Below the pieces are notes generated by a model that saw only the letters and a program-made list of their open reading frames with translations, did no database searches and was not told the DNA's origin. The translations under genes were made by a program, and so were the position numbers. Below are positions 22,901-33,723 of a stretch of DNA of 64,000 bases, piece after piece (positions within the stretch are counted from its first letter, which is position 1; every line of letters begins with the position of its first letter). The DNA is from Euphorbia lathyris (lineage: Eukaryota > Streptophyta > Magnoliopsida > Malpighiales > Euphorbiaceae): contig NC_088919.1 of NCBI RefSeq assembly GCF_963576675.1, positions 40,632,501 to 40,696,500 on the forward strand, written 5' to 3'.

Positions 22901-24099
22901 CCCGTGTTACCTGCGGATGTGGAGAATAGATTGCGGAATATTAGGCGGGGTAGGGACGATGTTGATATTTGTGTTTGGAAGCCTGCTACGAGTGGGGTTT
23001 TAACTGTTAAGCTCTTGTACGCTTGGTTTAGATCTCCTCCTACTCAACAGCCTTGGAGTCGTTTTTTAAGGTGTCAGAGGGTTCCTCCTGCACACTCGCT
23101 TATTGGATGGCGGGCTTATCTTGGGTATTTGCCAACACATGATCAGCTTCAGTTGCGCGGCTGTCAAGTTGTTTCTCGTTGCAGTTTGTGCTTGTTAGAT
23201 TCTGAAACGTTGGACCACCTTTTTGTCTCCTGTCGGTTTTCCAAATTTATTTGGCATGGTGTTAGCTCATTGTTTGGAAGATGAATTAACACAGACTCGA
23301 CTCTTAAGAATCTAGTTGATCATGCTGTTATTCAACGTTTCAGTACTCAAATCGCTGATTTATGGGCGGCTGCAATTGTTAATACAATTTGGGCTCTATG
23401 GCTTGCTCGTAATAGGTCCATTTTTGAGGATGAGAGGGTTGATACTTCCATCACGCTGAGACGGATTTGGGGAGCTGTTCGTGAATCTGCTCACACTGGA
23501 CGGGGCTCCGTTTGGAATTCGAAAGTTGAACTTCAAATCTTAGGTGAGCTCGGGATTGAAAAGCGCCTTGCTAAGGCTCCACACATTACTCCGATTTTTT
23601 GGCAACCACCTCCGAGGGATTGGATTAAGATCAATACTGATGCGTCTGTCATGGGTGCTCCTGGTCCTGCGGGTTGCGGAGGTATTTATCGCTCGCATAA
23701 TGGCATGTGCCTTGGTGCGTTTGCCTTTCCGATTGAAAGTTCCTTTGCTTATCTTGCTGAACTATCTGCTGCTATTTACGCCATTGACATGGCTATCAAC
23801 AAAGGTTGGCAGAAAATTTGGCTTGAAAGCGACTCAATGTATGTTGTGCAGATGTTCAAATCTAAATCTTGTTCAGTCCTTGGTTGCTTAGACAAAAATG
23901 GTTCAATTGTTTAAATCAGATCGATTCTGTGGCTTTTGTGGTGTCTCATATTTTTCGTGAAGGAAATCATGTTACGGATTCGCTTGCAAATTATGAACGG
24001 ACGGCAACAGCTTCGACTTGGTGGGATGTTGTCCCAGATTTTTGTGGATCAGTCTTTTTTCATGATCGTGTAGGATGTTGCGTTTATCGCTTTTCCTAA
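19981..24099 (+). pseudogene. LINE B ORF2: endonuclease-RT-RNase H, broken
   Basis: The first 250 codons are an AP-type endonuclease (YWNCRG at the start, LLGDFNSVLG, RHHSDHCPLMF). An extra G in a five-G run near 20725-20729 shifts the frame and exposes TAG 20731. The RT continues in the next frame with SSPGPDGFSG, FIPGRS, GVRQGDPLSPILF and YADDILLF (22037-22060). A Cys/His motif follows near 23190. TGA at 23282-23284, then a one-base loss near 23880, splits the C-terminal RNase H domain (INTDAS near 23630, IFREGNHVTDSLA near 23955). The frame ends at 24099. The three lesions abolish function. Confidence 0.88.
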
Positions 24100-24263
24100 T
24101 TCTTTAGCTTCATTTTATTCTTTTTTCTTTTTGTATTATGACATTTATTTACTCTTTTAATAAATTTGGTTCGGGGCTTTTTTGGGTCTGTGGTGGCGGT
24201 GCCAGCATAGCTGGGATGTCTGCCGCTTACCATTCCTCGCTAACCAATCTTTAATCAAAAAAA

Positions 24264-26030
24264 GGTATACACTTATGAGAAATTTTAGTCATAACGTCTA
24301 AAATTGTGCAATTTTATCCATAATGTTGATAAGTTGGATCAACTTCAAATGTTATTAAAAGAATATTTTTTTTAATCATTAAAAGAATATTTTTACTGTT
24401 AACTAATTATTAAATTAAATTAAATAGTTCGCAAAATTTGAAATTATTAATAAAATTAAAATTATAAATAATTCTGTAATTTCAAATCATATATATAATA
24501 AAATTAATTATTGTAAATTTGGGTATAACTCTTAAAATAAATTATAGTAAAATATTTATTTTTTAAATTTCTATCTATATATAATATTTTAATATAATAA
24601 TAATATTTACTAATTATTTTAAATTCATAATAATAATATAGTAAACAGTCATTCTTATAAAAAAAGATATTAATTAAGATAAGTATTTTTTTAATGGGGA
24701 ATTTTTAAACTCCCCACTACATCTTATATTTTTGTGGAGAATTTCTATTCTCCCCACTAAAGCCATCTCCAACCCATTACGCTATTTTTATCTCTATTTT
24801 CTATTTTCTATACATCAAATCCTATTTTTTCTCCAATCCACTACACCATTTATTACATCAAAAAGAATATTCTCTACTTTATTCCATTCTACCTAACACT
24901 TTTATTAATATTTTATTATTATTTACCCCTAAAGTTTGTAGCCACGAGCAATTTTATCTCTAAAGTTTGTAGCCACGACCAATTTTACACATAACGTTGA
25001 TGATTTTGGTCAATTTGAGAAATAATTTAGTCCCAAATTATTGACGTTAGGGGTAAAATTGCTCTTGGCTACAAACATTAGGGATAAAATTGTAACATTT
25101 TAAACATTAGGGGTAAAATTACTCATGACCCAATCAAATTGTTTTTACGTTAGGAGTATTTTTGTACCTTAACCCTACAATTTTTAATAACATTTAACTA
25201 AAAAAATTGAAAAATTAACCTAAATTAACAATTGAGAAAAACAAAATAATACTAATTTTGATCAAAACATAAAAATTACATATTCAACAAAAAAAATAAT
25301 AAAATAGTTGTTCCACACCATTTGGTGGAACATCCAACTTCAACCAAAAATGGTGAGGGCTGGAATTTCCCTAATGTATTATATTTTTAGAGGCGAACTT
25401 TGAATTTCTCCATAAATATTTTACACATTTTTTTTTGTGATTAATTTATGTATAACAGACTTAGCTTTTTTATACTTTAGCAAATTGTTTATAGTATAAT
25501 GAAATATTGTAGGTATTAGTTAAAAAAAATATTGTAGATATAATTTATATTTAGAAGGTTAGATGTGAAGGTTAAACAATAGTCTGTAATATCCCCGCCT
25601 TTTATTATACATTTAAAATAAAATACAAATTAGACTTTAAATAACTAGTTATTGTAAGACAAATAAAAAGAGAACGGTTATCATTGCAGCATCTTCGGTG
25701 GAGTATAATGAACCACATTATATTCCTTCATTCAAATCTTTTTTATCGTAGTGAATTTAATATATTGAGCATTTATCAACCTGTTGAATAATTTATTAAA
25801 CTTTTAACTATTTTTATAATATATTTTTAATTTTCAAAATAATTTGATAGAGTTTAATTAATGGATGGATCTCTTGTGATTGGTAGATCCCTTATGATTA
25901 TAGAGTTTAACATTGGAGTTAATAGTTTAATAAAATGCACTTTATTAAAATAATAAAAAAAATTCGTATAATGATGTATCATATATATTAAGTGGTTGCA
26001 AGTATGAACCATTATAGATGCTCATTATTA
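24264..26030. other. AT-rich intergenic DNA with decayed repeats
   Basis: No gene. The first part continues the repeat into which LINE B inserted. Around 24920-25170 there are imperfectly mirrored phrases of the type AGGGGTAAAATTG / CAATTTTACCCCT, typical of decayed MITEs. A ~170-bp stretch at 25486-25660 recurs in diverged form at 27802-27972 in the same orientation. Confidence 0.45.
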
Positions 26031-26506
26031 GAGATAAGATGCAAAAATATGCATAACGTTTACAGTTAGGAGCAATTTTACCCTAATATCCGCATCCAAT
26101 AGCAATTTTACCTCTAATATTTGCAAATTGGATCAATTTCAAATGTTATTAAAACACATAAGAAAATTAAATTCGGCGAAATATTTGAATTTTTTTGTCC
26201 AACTCGTACGAAAGACAGTATCTTTCTTATTTATTTTAAAAAAATCAATTTCACGTCTAATCATATGTTTGTGATCTGTTATTAATGAGTTATAAAATGA
26301 CGTACATGTGAAACGTAGTTGACAAGATTCATGACCGAGAAGATAGTTTGATGAATAATTTTTCAAATTGACCAAACTTGTGAACGTTAAAGATAAAATT
26401 ACTATTAACTAATGTTATAGATAAAATTGCATTATTTTAGATGTTAAAGATAAAATTGTCTCTGATCATAAACATAACGTATTTTTGCACCTTATCTCTT
26501 ATTGTC
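26031..26506. mobile_element. MITE, GAGATAAG termini
   Basis: The left end AGATAAGATGCAAAAATA and the complement of the right end TATTTTTGCACCTTATCT pair as terminal inverted repeats. The subterminal phrases about AACGTTTACAG also match in inverse. There is no coding capacity. The target duplication is unclear (TTA at both sides at best). It is related to the element at 26624. Confidence 0.6.
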
Positions 26507-26623
26507 ATTATTTATGTTTTCAAATGGAATGGTTGAAATTAGGTTGTGGAATATGAGTGGATATTAATGGAGATAAAAAAGCATACTTATTATGACATAC
26601 AATTACATGATTTATATATTTAT

Positions 26624-27168
26624 GGATAAGGTGTAAAAATACCCCTAACGTTTACAGTCAATAGTAGTTTTTTATTCCTAACATTTGAAATTGTGCAATT
26701 TTACCTCTAACGTTGGTTGGCGGACAATAGCAATTTTACTATTAACGTTGGCATGTTGGGTCAATTTCAGACATTCTTATAAAAAAAATAGATATTTTAT
26801 TTCTTATTATTATTATGTACCAATTGCATATCAGTTGGTTCTTAAAAAAGTTTTCATATTTTTTATGATTTAATAATAGAATTGGAGAATAATATTTATA
26901 AATTCGGCAAAATATTTTAATTTTTTTTCCCAAATTGTATAAAAGACGGTATATTCACATCTAATCATATGTTTGTGATCTACTACTAATGAGTAACAAA
27001 TTAATGTACATGTGAAGTGTAGACGATAAAATTCATGACAGTTTGATGAATTATTTCTCAAATCGACCCAACTTGTCAACATTAGGGTTAAAATTGCGCT
27101 TGACTACCAACAATGGGAGTAAAACTACTGTTGGTTGTAAACGTTAGATATATTTTTACATCTTATCC
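26624..27168. mobile_element. MITE, 545 bp, 9-bp target duplication
   Basis: Terminal inverted repeats begin GGATAAGGTGTAAAAATA on the left and end TATTTTTACATCTTATCC on the right. The perfect 9-bp duplication TATATTTAT lies at 26615-26623 and 27169-27177. A 9-bp duplication points to the Mutator superfamily. It has no coding capacity. Confidence 0.8.
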
Positions 27169-27177
27169 TATATTTAT

Positions 27178-27955
27178 GGATTGCTCGAACCTTGAAGAAA
27201 AAACTACCTTTCTTATTCAGTCAGTTATCCCTTTCCAAAAGAAAGTCTACTTGTTGTTCTTAAACTTCGTGATCAAATTCGAACATCGACTTTGAAAGTG
27301 ACCGCTTTCCATCCTAGAGGATAGTGATCGAGTCTTTGTTTAACAAAGTAGTCGCTTGGATTGAGTTCGGATTACAAGTCTAATATTTTTGTGCTCCTAA
27401 CTCAGCAGAATGCTACTAAATTATAGAAAAATAGTGAATCGAGTCATTTTATTTGCCAAAATCAATATTTTAACCTTCAAATACTATTCAATTTTTTTCA
27501 TAATATTTATCTTTCAAGGTTAAGGTACAAGAATTAAGGAATATAATTAATATTAACTAAAAGATTATTCCATTCTTGTATTAATTGCATCCATTAATTA
27601 ATTTGTATCTATTTCTAAAATAAAAAAACAACTTAAATTGGAATATATTTGATAAAAAATTAATTAATGTACGTAAACGTCAAATATTATGGAACAAAAA
27701 AAATTATTTAGACTTTTAAAAGAAAATTTCTAAATAAAAGATAAATATTATCGAGTATTACTTTTGGTATAAATTTCATTGATTGCTTATAAATGGGACG
27801 AGTTGTTTATAATATAATGAAATATTATATGTATTGATTTGAGAAAAATATTGTAGATATAATTTATGTTTATAAGGTTGGATGTAAGGGTTAAATAATA
27901 ATCCAAAATATCCCGAACTTTTATTATACATTTGAAATAAAATATAAATTAGATT
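27178..27955. other. AT-rich, diverged copy of the 25.5-kb repeat
   Basis: No gene. The segment 27802-27972 is a diverged direct repeat of 25486-25660. It ends exactly where the LINE fragment at 27956 begins. Confidence 0.4.
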
Positions 27956-28764
27956 TTAAATAACTAGTTGAATCACTCTATCATATTCCTTTGATGCGAT
28001 TCTGTATTGTTCAACCCCATACCGATCCCTACTACCCCGATACCATTCCATTTGACGTCGCCATCTGTCAATCTCAGTTCGGAAATTCAGTGCCAGTTTT
28101 TGACTCCATGTTTGTAGCGCTTCCTGACAGGCGTTGATTTTGGTCTGTAATTCAGCAGTTCCATGGCCAGTCTTTCCCATGTCGATTTAATTACCTCGCC
28201 ACAATGCTCCTCACGTAACCAACCGTTTTCAAAATGAAAACGTTTAGTTCCTTTGATTGGTATCCATGTACGTATTTCAATAAATAGAGCTGAATGATCT
28301 GATGCTACTGTTATCAGATTGTGTAATTTTGAATCTGCAAATCGTTCCTTCCAAGCCGGATTAACTAAAGCCCGATCAAGTCGCTCCTCAATCCAGCGAT
28401 TCGTGTTTCTCCCTACTTCCCACGTATATGGGTGGCCATGCATATTCAAACTTGATAGCTGACAATCCGCAACAGCATTGCGAAATCCTTCAAATAACCA
28501 ATTCGGATGCCGATTACCTCCACGTTTGTCATCAAGTGAGAGAAGATCGTTAAAATCTCCAATACAGCACCATACTTGATTCTGATTGGAATTTAAAGAT
28601 CTCAATAAATCCCATGATTCTCGCCTTCTGTTTCTTTCAGGGAAACCATAAAAACCAGTCAACCTCCATGATTGCAATTGAGGTGTGGAGACCAATGTAT
28701 CAATATAATTCTGTGTAGAGGATAAAATCTGCAGAGGTTGGAATTGCTTGTGCAGAGGCGGCAC
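27956..28764 (-). pseudogene. L1 LINE ORF2 endonuclease fragment
   Basis: The minus strand encodes the second half of an AP-type endonuclease: GFYGFPERNRRRESW, then CCIGDFNDLLS, then DHSALFIEI, then the linker toward RT. A frameshift near 28165 moves the C-terminal part (QEALQTWSQKLALNF and following) into another frame. Both ends are cut: there is no N-terminal catalytic half and no RT. It is unrelated in detail to LINEs A and B, so it represents a third L1 lineage. Confidence 0.78.
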
Positions 28765-28850
28765 TCACGTCTTGTCTCACCGAGAAGAAAGTTGTCTTGG
28801 CGAGACAGGGGGTTGTCTCGGCGAGACAGCATGCGGCCAGGTCACAACTC
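28765..28850. repeat. three GTCTC...GAGAC hairpin units
   Basis: Three close units follow the pattern GTCTC-NNN-GAGA(C): GTCTCACCGAGA, GTCTTGGCGAGAC and GTCTCGGCGAGAC. They lie at the cut end of the LINE fragment. Each can form a small hairpin with a 3-base loop. The origin is unknown. Confidence 0.6.
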
Positions 28851-29190
28851 TCCGAATTCAGCTCCCCGTTCGCACGATTGATGCCCGGATGTTCTTTGAT
28901 GCCCCAAACTGCTCCAAGGAGGTCCAAAAAGTCCTGAAAAACAACTAATCATGTCATAAGGTAGAGAAAACATGAAACTGACCTAAAGCACGAAAATCAT
29001 AATCGAAAACAGCTGAAAACAACTAAGAACTTAAAAGAAAATACCCCTAAACATCTATGAAATATGGAAATATCACCAACTACGTTAAATTAAGAAACAA
29101 TGGATTAAAAAAAATAAATATTATATAATTAGAATTTCCTTATTAGTATAATTTTTAATTATTTATAAAGACCTATGTAGTGCTCGTTTC

Positions 29191-29301
29191 ACATTTCACC
29201 CTAAAAATATCATCTTCTTGTATCCGCCGCCGCTGCCATACTCTCTTTGTTCACCGTACGTACCATTCGCTTTTTTTTTGTTCATTCCGGCCGACCGACA
29301 A
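29191..29301 (+). promoter_or_regulatory. probable 5'UTR exon of the VRN1-type gene
   Basis: A pyrimidine-rich, CCGCCGCCGC-containing leader ends at CCGACCGACAAG followed by donor GTAAATGG at 29302. The matching acceptor would be CAAAACAG at 32357-32364, one base before the ATG at 32366. This would put the whole Copia element inside a 5'UTR intron. This is inference from splice-site context; no transcript data are available. Confidence 0.45.
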
Positions 29302-29347
29302 GGTAAATGGTTATTATTATCATTTTATTTTTGTTATTTAATGAAAT

Positions 29348-29783
29348 TGTTAGATATTAGTCTTTAATATTGGTGTTGTGGAAATTCCACATGAAAAGAA
29401 TAAGAAGGAAATCTGTATTTTATTTTGTCTAAGAGACATCTGTATTGTCTAGAGACATCTGTATGTCTGGAGACATCTGTATGTCTGGAGACATCTGAAT
29501 GTCTGGAGACATCTGTATTATCTGGAGACATCTGTATTTTGACAACCAGTTTTTTGGCTATAAATATCTTCAATCCTTCATACCTTTTCACTGACTGTTT
29601 TAATTATTCAAATACGTTCATAGGGAAATTAGTGAAATTGCTATCATTAATTTTATGTTAGGGAAATCCTAGAGGAAACTTAGTCAGAAACCCAATAGCA
29701 ATTGATAGTGGGGGCTAATATTTCCTTAAGGACAGTGATTAATCACGTCCCTATTTTATGTTTGTGATCCCATATTTCTATCA
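29348..29783 (+). repeat. Copia 5' LTR, 436 bp
   Basis: It contains about six tandem units around AGACATCTGTATGTCTGG. Each unit carries the small inverted repeat AGACAT/ATGTCT. A TATA box (TATAAATAT) lies at 29559-29567, downstream of the array. Confidence 0.88.
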
Positions 29784-29868
29784 ATCTTAAGGAAATAGAA
29801 ATGGGGTTACTAATAAAATACCAATTGTACTTACTGTAGAAGATGATCCCAAAACTTTTCAAGAAGCA

Positions 29869-31380
29869 ATGACTTCTAGAAATTCAGCTTTTTGGAAAGA
29901 GGCAATCAATGATGAAATGGATTCATTGATATCAAACAATACTTGGTATATTACGGACTTGCCTCCAGGGTCCAAAACTGTTGGATGCAAATGGGTATTC
30001 AGGATTAAGTATAATACAGATGGATCTATAAATTCTTTCAAAGCTAGATTGGTTGCACAAGGCTTTACTCAAAAAGAAGGGGTAGATTATTTTGACACTT
30101 ATGCACATGTAGCTAGAATTTCATCCATTAGAGTACTTATGGCTTTAGCTTCTATTTTTGGTCTATGTGTACATCAAATGGATGTGAAGACGGCTTTTCT
30201 AAATGGGGATTTAGAAGAAGTGTACATGAAACAACCTGAGGGTTTTGTGCTCCCTGGAAATGAAAATAAAGTTTGCAAATTGGTTAAATCCTTGTATGGA
30301 TTAAAACAAGCGTCTAAACAATGGCACGAAAAATTTGATTCTGTTATTTTATCAAATGGTTTTACTTATAACTCAGCAGATAGGTGCATTTACTCTAAGT
30401 TTACAAAAGATTATGGTGTCATCATATGTTTATATGTTGATGACATGTTAATCTTTGGAACCAATATGAAAGGAATTGATGAGACAAAGACCTATTTGAG
30501 TTCATGTTTTAAAATGAAAGATTTAAATGAAGTTGATACTATCTTAGGTATCAAGGCTATAAAACATAGTGGGGGTTTTGCGTTGAGACAATCTCATTAT
30601 ATTGAAAAAGTGCTTAATAAATTTGAGCACTTAAAGTTTAAAGAGGCTAATTCCCCTTATGATTCATCTTGTAAACTTAGTAAAAATGAGGGAAGAGGTG
30701 TTGCTCAACTTGAGTATGCTAGTGCAATAGGAAGTATGATGTATGCATCACATAGTACTAGACCAGATATTGCATTTGCTGTCTGTAAACTTTCTAGATT
30801 TACGAGTAATCCGAGTCGTGAACATTGGAAAGCGATTGGTAGGGTTTTAGGTTACTTAAAAAGAACCAAAAACCTTGGATTATATTATAATAAATTTCCA
30901 GCAGTTCTTGAGGGTTATTCAGATGCTAGTTGGATAAATACTATCGGTGATAGTAAGTCCACAAGTGGTTGGATTTTTATGCTTGGTGGAGGAGTTGTTT
31001 CTTGGGCTTCAAAGAAACAAACTTGTATTACTCATTCCACAATGGAGGCTGAATTTTTGGCCTTAGCAGCAGCAGGAAAAGAAGCTGAATGGCTGAGGAA
31101 TATGTTATTAGATATTAAGTTGTGGCCACAACCGATGTCAGCCATTTCTTTGAACTGCGATAGTGAAGCTACTTTGTCTAAAGCTTATAACAAGATATAT
31201 AATGGAAAGTATAGACATATTAGCTTAAGACATTCATATGTACGACAATTAATATCAGACGGGATTATAACTGTTGTATATGTTAAGTCTTGTAATAATT
31301 TGGCAGATCCTTTCACAAAAGGACTTCCAAGGGACATAGTATATAAAATGTCCAAAGAGATTGGTTTAAGACCTATATGA
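29869..31380 (+). CDS. Copia reverse transcriptase-RNase H, open
   Basis: The 503-codon frame is also open upstream to near 29800. It begins at the N-terminus of the copia RT domain ([52 protein letters not shown] near 30434). It continues through RNase H ([27 protein letters not shown]). The catalytic YVDD is present. Without gag, protease and integrase this protein cannot mobilise the element. The lack of stops suggests that the deletion is recent. Confidence 0.9.
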   Translation: MTSRNSAFWKEAINDEMDSLISNNTWYITDLPPGSKTVGCKWVFRIKYNTDGSINSFKARLVAQGFTQKEGVDYFDTYAHVARISSIRVLMALASIFGLCVHQMDVKTAFLNGDLEEVYMKQPEGFVLPGNENKVCKLVKSLYGLKQASKQWHEKFDSVILSNGFTYNSADRCIYSKFTKDYGVIICLYVDDMLIFGTNMKGIDETKTYLSSCFKMKDLNEVDTILGIKAIKHSGGFALRQSHYIEKVLNKFEHLKFKEANSPYDSSCKLSKNEGRGVAQLEYASAIGSMMYASHSTRPDIAFAVCKLSRFTSNPSREHWKAIGRVLGYLKRTKNLGLYYNKFPAVLEGYSDASWINTIGDSKSTSGWIFMLGGGVVSWASKKQTCITHSTMEAEFLALAAAGKEAEWLRNMLLDIKLWPQPMSAISLNCDSEATLSKAYNKIYNGKYRHISLRHSYVRQLISDGIITVVYVKSCNNLADPFTKGLPRDIVYKMSKEIGLRPI

Positions 31381-31885
31381 TTACATCAGCAACAACAGAA
31401 ACCCAACCTATGTATAGTATTATCACTATGTAAAGGTTCAATGTGGTAAAAACAAGTTGTTGATAACTGATTGATATACTAACTATAATAATAAATTATA
31501 TAGTATATGATTATTAGGGTGAGTCTTAGACTCTTAATGAAGCTTCATATGTTGTATTTGAACTTCACCTATATGGACAGAAGGAGTGGTGCCGCTCCTA
31601 ATGAAAGTGTGGTCTACTTTTATAATTGTCCATGAAGTCTAGGATGAGCGCATGGCCATAATAGTGCTACCATTTCTATGAACGTACGTTTATATAGAAG
31701 TTATGTGTGTGATACTTCCGGTATAACAAAAGGGATTATGGCTCAAAAGCGGCAAGCCGCCATTAATTTCGTTTTTCCTTGAAGTGTTACACTAAGTGGA
31801 GGTCCAAATCGCAAGATACCGACATTTATGCATAACTCTAATGAGATTTATTTAAACACCAATACATAAAGCCTAAGTGGGGGAT

Positions 31886-32284
31886 TGTTAGATATTAGTC
31901 TTTAATATTGGTGTTGTGGAAATTCCACATGAAAAGAATAAGAAGGAAATCTGTATTTTATTTTGTCTAAGAGACATCTGTATTGTCTAGAGACATCTGT
32001 ATGTCTAGAGACATCTGTATGTCTGGAGACATCTGTATTTTGACAACCAGTTTTTTGGCTATAAATATCTTCAATCCTTCATACCTTTTCACTTACTGTT
32101 TTAATTATTCAAATACGTTCATAGGGAAATTAGTGAAATTCCTATCATTAATTTTATGTTAGGGAAATCCTAGAGGAAACTTAGTCAGAAACCCAATAGT
32201 AATTGATAGTGGGGGCTAATATTTCCTTAAGGACAGTGATTAATCACGTCCCTATTTTATGTTTGTGATCCCATATTTCTATCA
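31886..32284 (+). repeat. Copia 3' LTR, 399 bp
   Basis: It matches the 5' LTR except for two fewer tandem units and a few substitutions. Its TATAAATAT at 32060-32068 lies about 300 bp upstream of the VRN1-type gene ATG and points toward it. Confidence 0.88.
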
Positions 32285-33223
32285 GAAATGGGATTCGAAA
32301 AATTAGTTGTGTACAGTTTAAAACTTTGTAAAAACTAAGATAACATATAATGAAGTCAAAACAGAATGTCAAATGGAGCAGGACCAGACGCCTCAAATTC
32401 TTCTGCACCTATTACAATTTGCATGTTCTACAGGCTGATGGTTTCCTCCCTTCTCCAAGAAAACAAAGTGGTACTCTTCTCCCCATTTCACCAGCTTTTT
32501 TGTTTTTTTCTTAACTTGTTTGGTTACTGAGAAAATTGAATTCATCAGTTCCATAACTTCAGTTGTTTTTAGCTAGAAATCCCTTTTTTTACTAGTATGA
32601 CCATAGATTTTCGCTGGGTGATCAGCCAAATTGCTTGTCTGTGTCTGTCTGTAAGATAAATGCAAATGTGTTTGGTTGCTGGGAAAAAAATTGGGAGAAT
32701 TTTTCTGTACGGTTACAATTGCATTTCCCTCACTAGTTTAATATCTTTCTATTGATTCTTTTCCCTTTTGTGCATATGATCATGACATTCACATTTTCTT
32801 TCGGCACCACAAGGCTTAAAATTTTGTTTGGTTGCTGTGAAAATCTAGAATTCTATACGAAATTGGAATGTGCAAAGGAAATTATTGCATCTAGCTAATT
32901 TTCAAGTGTTGATCCTCTGTTTTGAGGATCTTCGGGCTGACATTTTTTTTTCTTCTTCAATTTGTTCTTGTCTTTTAGCTAGTGAAATGTTGTTCTGTTT
33001 TCATCAATTTATTTTTTGACCAAATCTTCCTTCCCCATTCACTGTTTGATAGGATTTTTCTTTGTTACATTTGAATGATTATCTCCTTGGAACAGACACA
33101 GATAGCATCAATTGTGTAGAACTCTCAATTATTGATGAAAACTGTTGGTCTATCATGATATGAGCTGACTTGATTTTTGGCCTACAGAAAATCCCAACAA
33201 AGTTTGTGAAGTTATATGGGAAA

Positions 33224-33723
33224 TGATACGGATTGAAAGCGATAAATGGAGGTTTTAGTCGTAAACCAACAAAGATGTTCTTCTCAAGCTTAACTTGAAG
33301 GAGTGAATCCCGATAACAAGGTATAAACCTTAATTCTCAAAGAGAAATGATATTTGATTGATCAAAAAGTTGTTCCATTCTTACAAAATGAGGGTATAAA
33401 TACATCCCCTAATGACCGACGCTACCCTTATTAAGGTTACAAAAAGGCATAAGACAAAGGGCAAAATGGATAGTCTGCTCAGACAAGGAGTACGACGGCG
33501 CAGGTACGGAATGTCAGACTGTCTGTTGGTCGACTTCCTGAGGAAGTAATCTTGGCGATCCGCCCATGCTCATATGTGGATACGCCTTCTGGCGTACTCC
33601 TAGATCCGCCTTGCTCGCATGTCTTGGGGATCCGCCCTTCCAGGTGCATCCTTTGTGAGCTTGATTCTTGAAGACCCGCTAGAGTCTGCGCGATCAGTGT
33701 GGCCAGTTCGGATGTCCGCATCA
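33224..33723 (-). repeat. gypsy 3' LTR
   Basis: 500 bp. On the minus strand this is the downstream LTR, and the gag-pol frame runs 124 nt into it. The polypurine tract (complement of 33724-33737) lies directly inside. Confidence 0.93.

Larger units (their letters stand above)
18651..24263 (+). mobile_element. L1-clade LINE B with clean target-site duplication
   Basis: The 5.6-kb element is flanked by the 13-bp duplication GGTATACACTTAT (18638-18650 and 24264-24276) and ends in a seven-A tail (24257-24263). The left end lies only five bases before the ORF1 ATG (CCACCATGG), so the 5'UTR is missing. This may be mild 5' truncation or a very short leader. ORF1 and ORF2 overlap by ATGA. ORF2 carries a frameshift, a stop and a second frameshift, so this copy is dead. 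It inserted into a GGATAAG-type repeat. Confidence 0.9.
29348..32284 (+). mobile_element. Ty1/copia element lacking gag, protease and integrase
   Basis: LTRs at 29348-29783 and 31886-32284 start TGTTAGAT and end TATCA. The 5-bp duplication GAAAT flanks the element (29343-29347 and 32285-32289). The polypurine tract AAGTGGGGGAT precedes the 3' LTR. No tRNA primer-binding site follows the 5' LTR: the internal part begins in the RT region, so the leader, gag, protease and integrase are gone. The remaining RT-RNase H ORF is open. The LTRs differ in length because of a variable short tandem repeat. It lies in the same orientation as the VRN1-type gene. Confidence 0.9.

Noticed and set aside
29364..29661. 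ORFs with repeated CLETSV and DVSRHT motifs
   Set aside because: They are produced by the tandem repeat in the Copia LTR on either strand.
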